Shown here: positions 60,410 to 64,000 of the stretch, in pieces
How the letters are laid out: the number at the start of each line of letters is the position of its first letter
Position numbering within the stretch: position 1 is the stretch's first letter
Origin: UBA6136 sp044350805
Lineage (GTDB): Bacteria; Pseudomonadota; Gammaproteobacteria; Methylococcales; Methylococcaceae
Reading direction: 5' to 3'
Length of the DNA: 64,000 nucleotides
Assembly (NCBI GenBank): GCA_044350805.1
Contig: JBILGU010000007.1
Location: 1-64,000, forward strand
Program-made: the position numbers and the translations under genes
Notes under the pieces: model-generated
The model's input: the letters and a program-made list of their open reading frames with translations, nothing else
Databases searched by the model: none
What the model was told of the DNA's origin: nothing

Positions 60410-60931
60410 ATGACAAGCATGGCACGATTGATCAAGGTTCCAGATATTCTCACCGTGGGGAATCTGATCTGCGGTTTGCTGGGGATCTTTGCTGCGATTG
60501 ATGGAAATCCGTTGCAGGCGGCCGGTCTTATTGTGGCTGCAATGGTTCTTGATTCTTTTGATGGCAAGGTGGCTGAGTGGTTGAATCAGAAAAACGCCAT
60601 GGGAAAGGAGTTGGATTCGTTGGCGGATCTGATTTCCTTTGGCGTGACGCCCGCTGTCATCTTTTATTTGAGCGACTCGCTTGAAAGTGGTGCATTAAAG
60701 AGCGCCATTGCGGCCATTTTCGTCAGCTGTGGGATGCTGCGTCTGGCTCGGTACAACATTTCCGAGGGGACGGGTTTTGAAGGGGTTCCGATTACGGTCA
60801 ACGGGGTCATATTTCCGGCCCTCGTCTTCCTCGGGGCCTGGTATCCGGGTCTGTACGCGGCATGGCCCTATCTGATGCTGATTCAGGCCATTCTGATGGT
60901 GAGCTCCCTCAGGATTTCCCGTCTCTTTTAG
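60410..60931 (+). CDS. CDP-alcohol phosphatidyltransferase (PssA-like)
   Basis: A 173-residue membrane enzyme of the CDP-alcohol phosphatidyltransferase family. The motif DSFDGKVAEWLNQKNAMGKE with LDSLADLISFG carries the Asp residues for metal and CDP-diacylglycerol binding; AE replaces the usual AR after DG. Likely a phosphatidylserine synthase type. ATG 60410 follows GAGAG. It converges on the next small gene with a 23-base overlap. Confidence 0.85.
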   Translation: MTSMARLIKVPDILTVGNLICGLLGIFAAIDGNPLQAAGLIVAAMVLDSFDGKVAEWLNQKNAMGKELDSLADLISFGVTPAVIFYLSDSLESGALKSAIAAIFVSCGMLRLARYNISEGTGFEGVPITVNGVIFPALVFLGAWYPGLYAAWPYLMLIQAILMVSSLRISRLF

Positions 60932-61220
60932 CCGCCTTTTTAGGGTAGCGGCATTCAAGATCATCCGCATACCTTGAAAGCATTCGAATGGAATGCGAAT
61001 AGGCTTTGGGGAAGCGTTTTTGGATGGGGCGTACGATTCGATTTCCAGCCTTTGGCCAGAGGATCATGATTCCCCCAATCCAGAAAGGGGGAATGCCCGG
61101 AATGCCGAGTTCACTCAGAAGTCCCGCGATCAGGAGGATCCAGCCAACATCCCTCGGAAGATGTGCCAGACCTTCGGGGAGTTCTGGAAGTTCAATTTCA
61201 GATGGCTTGTTCTTCTTCAT
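60909..61220 (-). CDS. Small membrane protein of unknown function
   Basis: A 103-residue protein with one or two central membrane segments (VGWILLIAGLLSELGIPGIP, FWIGGIMILWP) and a basic C-terminus rich in Arg and Lys. Its stop overlaps the 3' end of the phosphatidyltransferase gene. No recognised family. Confidence 0.7.
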   Translation of the reverse strand: MKKNKPSEIELPELPEGLAHLPRDVGWILLIAGLLSELGIPGIPPFWIGGIMILWPKAGNRIVRPIQKRFPKAYSHSIRMLSRYADDLECRYPKKAAKRDGKS

Positions 61221-61353
61221 GGCATTCGTTGCAATGGACCTCTCATGCACGCATTCAGGATAGATTCAGAATGTGACGGTGCCGTGAAGTCTGGCTGTGC
61301 CTCCGGATTGGGGATGCAGGATCATCAACAGAATCTTCCGTTGAGGGTGAATT

Positions 61354-61575
61354 ATGACTGCAAATCAGGCAGGGTTCTTGATGCGATGGACCGTTTGGTT
61401 TTTTTTCGTCGCCATGCTGGGAGCCTGTGTTCCCTTCAATCAGGGCATCGACGACAATTTGAGCGATCAATCCATGGTGTGCAAGGATGGCATCAAGTAT
61501 CTTCCCTTTACGAACTATAGGGATCAAGCCTATACCTCCGAGGGTCGCCCTGAAACCTGTCCCCGAGACCTTTAA
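61354..61575 (+). CDS. Small predicted lipoprotein
   Basis: A 73-residue protein with a signal sequence (MRWTVWFFFVAMLGAC) and lipobox LGAC, then a short mature part containing two more Cys (SMVCKDGIKY and PETCPRDL). TGAGGG lies before ATG 61354. It is not closely related to the three-member lipoprotein family noted elsewhere. Function unknown. Confidence 0.65.
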   Translation: MTANQAGFLMRWTVWFFFVAMLGACVPFNQGIDDNLSDQSMVCKDGIKYLPFTNYRDQAYTSEGRPETCPRDL

Positions 61576-61615
61576 ATTCAGAGAGCGGGCTGTTTTACCC
61601 CTGATCTTAATGTGC

Positions 61616-61644
61616 ATGTAACAATCGTTTTGTTGAATTGTCAT
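61616..61644 (+). promoter_or_regulatory. Candidate Pho half-sites before the phosphoesterase gene
   Basis: ATGTAAC, AATC, GTTTTGT (poor), TGAA, TTGTCAT stand in 11-base register. No good -10 follows at ten bases. Confidence 0.4.
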
Positions 61645-61705
61645 CTCCGGGGTGGTGCTTTGTTGCTTCGGATCTCCCTGGCTGCAAAGTCACGACGGAT
61701 TCAAT

Positions 61706-62461
61706 ATGACGGTCAATCGTTACAAGTCCATTTTCATTTCCGATCTCCATATTGGCTCAACCCAGTGTCAGGCCGATGTGCTGCTCGACTTTTTGAAGCA
61801 CAACGAGAGCGATGTGCTCTATCTCGTCGGTGACATCATCGACTTCTGGGCTCTCTCAAAGCGGGTCTATTGGCCTCAAGATCACAACACAATCATCCAG
61901 AAGATTCTCCGTAAGGCACGACACGACACCAAGGTGATCTACGTGCCGGGTAATCACGATGAAAATGTCCGAGACTATGACGACCATGTCTTTGGCGATA
62001 TCGAAGTCAGAAATTCCGTTATCCATGTGACCGCTGACGAGAAACGCTTTTTGGTGGTGCACGGTGATGAATACGACACGATCGCAAAGTATCACCAGTG
62101 GATTGCCAAGCTGGGAAGCAAAGGTTACGACTTTCTTCTTGAGGCGAATCGGGCATTAAGGACCATTCGTCGTTTCTTAGGGATCCAGTCCCATTTCTCC
62201 TTGGCGGCGTTCGTCAAGTTCAAGGTTAAAAATGCTGTCCAGTTCATCTCTGATTATGAACAAAGCATCGTCAACACCCTCAATGATGAGGGGCTTGATG
62301 GAGTGATTTGCGGGCATATTCACCATGCAGAAATCAAGACGATGGGCGCCTTTACCTACGTCAATACCGGGGACTTCGTCGAGAGCTGCACCGCCATTGT
62401 CGAGCATGAAAATGGTGCTCTTGAATTGATTCACTGGCGCCCTTCGTTTCTCTCTCATTAA
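61706..62461 (+). CDS. PlcP/LpxH-like metallophosphoesterase
   Basis: A 251-residue calcineurin-like phosphoesterase: ISDLHIGSTQCQAD, YLVGDIIDFWAL, VPGNHDE, VVHGDEYD and CGHIHHAEI hold the metal ligands. Databases often name the group UDP-2,3-diacylglucosamine diphosphatase, but the same group includes PlcP, which turns phospholipids into diacylglycerol in phosphate-starved rhizobia. The neighbours (lysophospholipid transporter and a MGDG-type glycosyltransferase) favour a lipid-remodelling role. ATG 61706. Confidence 0.82.
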   Translation: MTVNRYKSIFISDLHIGSTQCQADVLLDFLKHNESDVLYLVGDIIDFWALSKRVYWPQDHNTIIQKILRKARHDTKVIYVPGNHDENVRDYDDHVFGDIEVRNSVIHVTADEKRFLVVHGDEYDTIAKYHQWIAKLGSKGYDFLLEANRALRTIRRFLGIQSHFSLAAFVKFKVKNAVQFISDYEQSIVNTLNDEGLDGVICGHIHHAEIKTMGAFTYVNTGDFVESCTAIVEHENGALELIHWRPSFLSH

Positions 62462-62487
62462 CTTGAAATTGTCCGGAGGACAAAGAC

Positions 62488-63711
62488 ATGGACCGTGGTT
62501 TTTTAACGATACTGGCGGCCCAGTTCTTTTCATCCCTCGGGGATAATGCACTGCTTTTTGCCGCAATTGCATTACTGAAATCGATGGATGCGCCGGCATG
62601 GCAAGTGCCTGTTTTGCAACAGTTCTTCGTCTTTGCCTTCATCATGCTGGCGCCGTTTGTCGGTGCATTCTCGGATGCGCTGCCCAAAGGCCGCGTCATG
62701 TTTATTAGTAATGCGACTAAAACTTTGGGGTGCCTTGCCATGGTGCTTGGCGTCCATCCCCTCATTGCCTATGGCTTGGTGGGCATCGGCGCATCGATCT
62801 ACTCCCCTGCAAAATACGGCATTCTTACCGAGTACCTGCCAGCCAATCGTCTGGTCTGGGCCAATGGCTGGATGGAAGGCCTGACCGTTCTTGCCGTGAT
62901 TGTGGGTGCGATCATTGGCGGTTTTCTGATTGGCAATCATCTGGATATTTCGGGATTACTGGGGCCTGACCTGATGAGCTGGTTGGGTGCGGATGCGCAG
63001 CCCAAGTTCGCGATTCTGGCGGTGCTTGTCCTTTATCTGATTGCTGCGATCTGGAACATCTATATTCCTCATCTGCCTGTGGAACATCAGCTGGAGTCAA
63101 GAGACCCTGTGGGTATCGTGAAAGAGTTCTGGCGCTGTTTCGTCCGGCTGTGGAAGGATCCTCTGGGACAGGTTTCCCTGGCCGTCACCTCACTCTTTTG
63201 GGGCGCAGGTACGACCCTCAGATTCATCATTCTTGCCTGGGCGGCATCCGCTTTGGGCATGGACATGGAGCAGGGCACCCATCTCACCGCATTGGTGGCG
63301 GTTGGGCTGGCGATTGGTTCAGTGGTGGCCGCAAAGCTGATTCCTCTGGAGCATTCGGTGCGTGTTCTGCCATTGGGCATCCTCATGGGGGTTTCCGTGC
63401 TCATCATGACTCTGGTGAGCAGTCTTTGGGCTGCCGTTCTGATGCTGATTGTGATTGGTGCCCTGGCGGGTAGCTTTGTGATCCCAATGAATGCCTTGCT
63501 GCAGCATCGGGGGCATCTCCTCATGGGGTCGGGTCATTCCATTGCGGTTCAGAACCTGAACGAAAATGTCTCGATTCTGCTCATGTTGGCGGGGTATTCC
63601 GCGATGATTAAGGCCGATCTTTCGATCAATACAGTTATTGTAGTGTTCGGTCTTTTCATCGCTGGCGTCATGGGGCTTCTCAACAAGATCCATGGCCACG
63701 ATCAGGACTAG
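62488..63711 (+). CDS. lplT: Lysophospholipid transporter LplT-like MFS protein
   Basis: A 407-residue MFS transporter similar to LplT, which flips lysophospholipids across the inner membrane. FFSSLGDNALLFAAIALL near the start, IGASIYSPAKYGILTEYLP, and about twelve hydrophobic segments are seen. GGAGG precedes ATG 62488. No fused acyltransferase domain. It lies 26 bases after the phosphoesterase. Confidence 0.88.
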   Translation: MDRGFLTILAAQFFSSLGDNALLFAAIALLKSMDAPAWQVPVLQQFFVFAFIMLAPFVGAFSDALPKGRVMFISNATKTLGCLAMVLGVHPLIAYGLVGIGASIYSPAKYGILTEYLPANRLVWANGWMEGLTVLAVIVGAIIGGFLIGNHLDISGLLGPDLMSWLGADAQPKFAILAVLVLYLIAAIWNIYIPHLPVEHQLESRDPVGIVKEFWRCFVRLWKDPLGQVSLAVTSLFWGAGTTLRFIILAWAASALGMDMEQGTHLTALVAVGLAIGSVVAAKLIPLEHSVRVLPLGILMGVSVLIMTLVSSLWAAVLMLIVIGALAGSFVIPMNALLQHRGHLLMGSGHSIAVQNLNENVSILLMLAGYSAMIKADLSINTVIVVFGLFIAGVMGLLNKIHGHDQD

Positions 63712-63738
63712 TGTCTTGCTGAAGGACAAAACCTGAGC

Positions 63739-64000
63739 ATGTCATCTTCCCGCCGTAGGGGGCCGGCACAGGTTTTGGCACCGGCAAAAAGTGGGGCCTA
63801 TCCGCTGTCATTAGAAGACGGAAGACGTGTGCTCATCATGTCGACGTCCGCAGGCGCCGGTCACGTGAAGGCGGCCGCAGCCCTTGAGAAAAGCTTTGCG
63901 TTGGATGCGCGGGTGGAAGAGGTCATCAACAATGATGCCTTGCGCTATACCAACCGGATCTTTCGAGATTTTTATTCCAAGCTCTACGGGTCCTTGGTGA
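63739..64000 (+). CDS. MGDG synthase-like glycosyltransferase, N-terminal fragment
   Basis: The window holds 87 codons. After a basic start (SSSRRRGPAQVLAPAKSGAY) comes VLIMSTSAGAGHVKAAAALE, typical of the N-terminal half of MGDG-synthase/processive diacylglycerol glycosyltransferases (a MurG-like fold). The protein runs off the right edge. It would use diacylglycerol as acceptor, matching the PlcP-like gene two places upstream. Confidence 0.85.
   Translation, partial: MSSSRRRGPAQVLAPAKSGAYPLSLEDGRRVLIMSTSAGAGHVKAAAALEKSFALDARVEEVINNDALRYTNRIFRDFYSKLYGSLV

Noticed and set aside
1..64000. tRNA, rRNA, CRISPR, prophage or insertion sequences
   Set aside because: No cloverleaf-like tRNA, spaced repeats, transposase or integrase reading frames were seen on either strand.

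Overview
The window reads as chromosomal DNA of a betaproteobacterium (inferred from the S10-spc-alpha ribosomal gene order, C+ type L36, proteobacterial-type ProS, DapC/DapD and TatABC, and a lysine-rich protein family I associate with Betaproteobacteria). I see no rRNA, tRNA, CRISPR array or insertion sequence.

Layout. 1-13.5 kb: the end of tuf, then an unbroken S10-spc-alpha run (rpsJ to rplQ, with secY, rpmJ and rpoA) closed by a terminator. 13.6-22.9 kb: housekeeping genes folP, panD, tatABC, dapD, dapC, proS, a YjbQ-family enzyme, a radical SAM protein and small proteins of unknown function. 23-24.7 kb: a PhoX-like (DUF839) gene broken by an in-frame stop and a damaged 5' end. 24.8-28 kb: a 2OG-Fe(II) oxygenase-like gene, PPK2 and a PIN-PhoH ATPase.

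28-58 kb is dominated by phosphate biology. It holds a phosphate-type porin, pstS, pstC, pstA, pstB, phoB (with no phoR beside it), a second pstB-like gene and phoU. A lipid block follows: two glycosyltransferases, a PAP2 phosphatase, diacylglycerol kinase and OlsB/OlsA-like acyltransferases, which together suggest replacement of phospholipids by glycolipids and ornithine lipids. From 44 to 58 kb lies a less familiar set: MgtC, an alanine-rich amphipathic protein, an orphan ParA, a Ca-type P-ATPase with an HMA2-like N-terminus, an HMA2-TM protein, a DUF5132-like protein, an EcsC-like protein, a divergent MetK, a second P-type ATPase, a Cache-HAMP sensor without an output domain, and a MinD-like ATPase. 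60-64 kb continues the lipid theme: a CDP-alcohol phosphatidyltransferase, a PlcP/LpxH-like phosphoesterase, an LplT-like transporter and the start of a MGDG-synthase-like glycosyltransferase.

The main result is a repeated promoter layout. Two or three 7-base half-sites resembling CTGTCAT/C are spaced 4 bases apart, then 10 bases later comes a -10-like hexamer. I can read it upstream of ppk2, the hypothetical gene before pstC, pstC itself, the porin-pstS unit, phoB, a 70-aa protein, the alanine-rich protein/ParA operon, the EcsC/P-ATPase/MetK operon, the pstB2-phoU operon and the P-ATPase/sensor/MinD operon. Weaker sites precede the glycosyltransferase operon, a 63-aa protein and the plcP-like gene. 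This ties the unknown genes to PhoB control. Several encoded enzymes have lost textbook catalytic residues: the PstB paralogue has Pro for the H-loop His, the second P-ATPase has TGKS for TGES and no CPx, and MetK lacks GAGDQG. My working hypothesis is a phosphate-responsive, cation-handling membrane or inclusion system alongside classic Pi uptake, polyphosphate metabolism and lipid remodelling. The promoter reading is direct; the organelle or storage role is inference.
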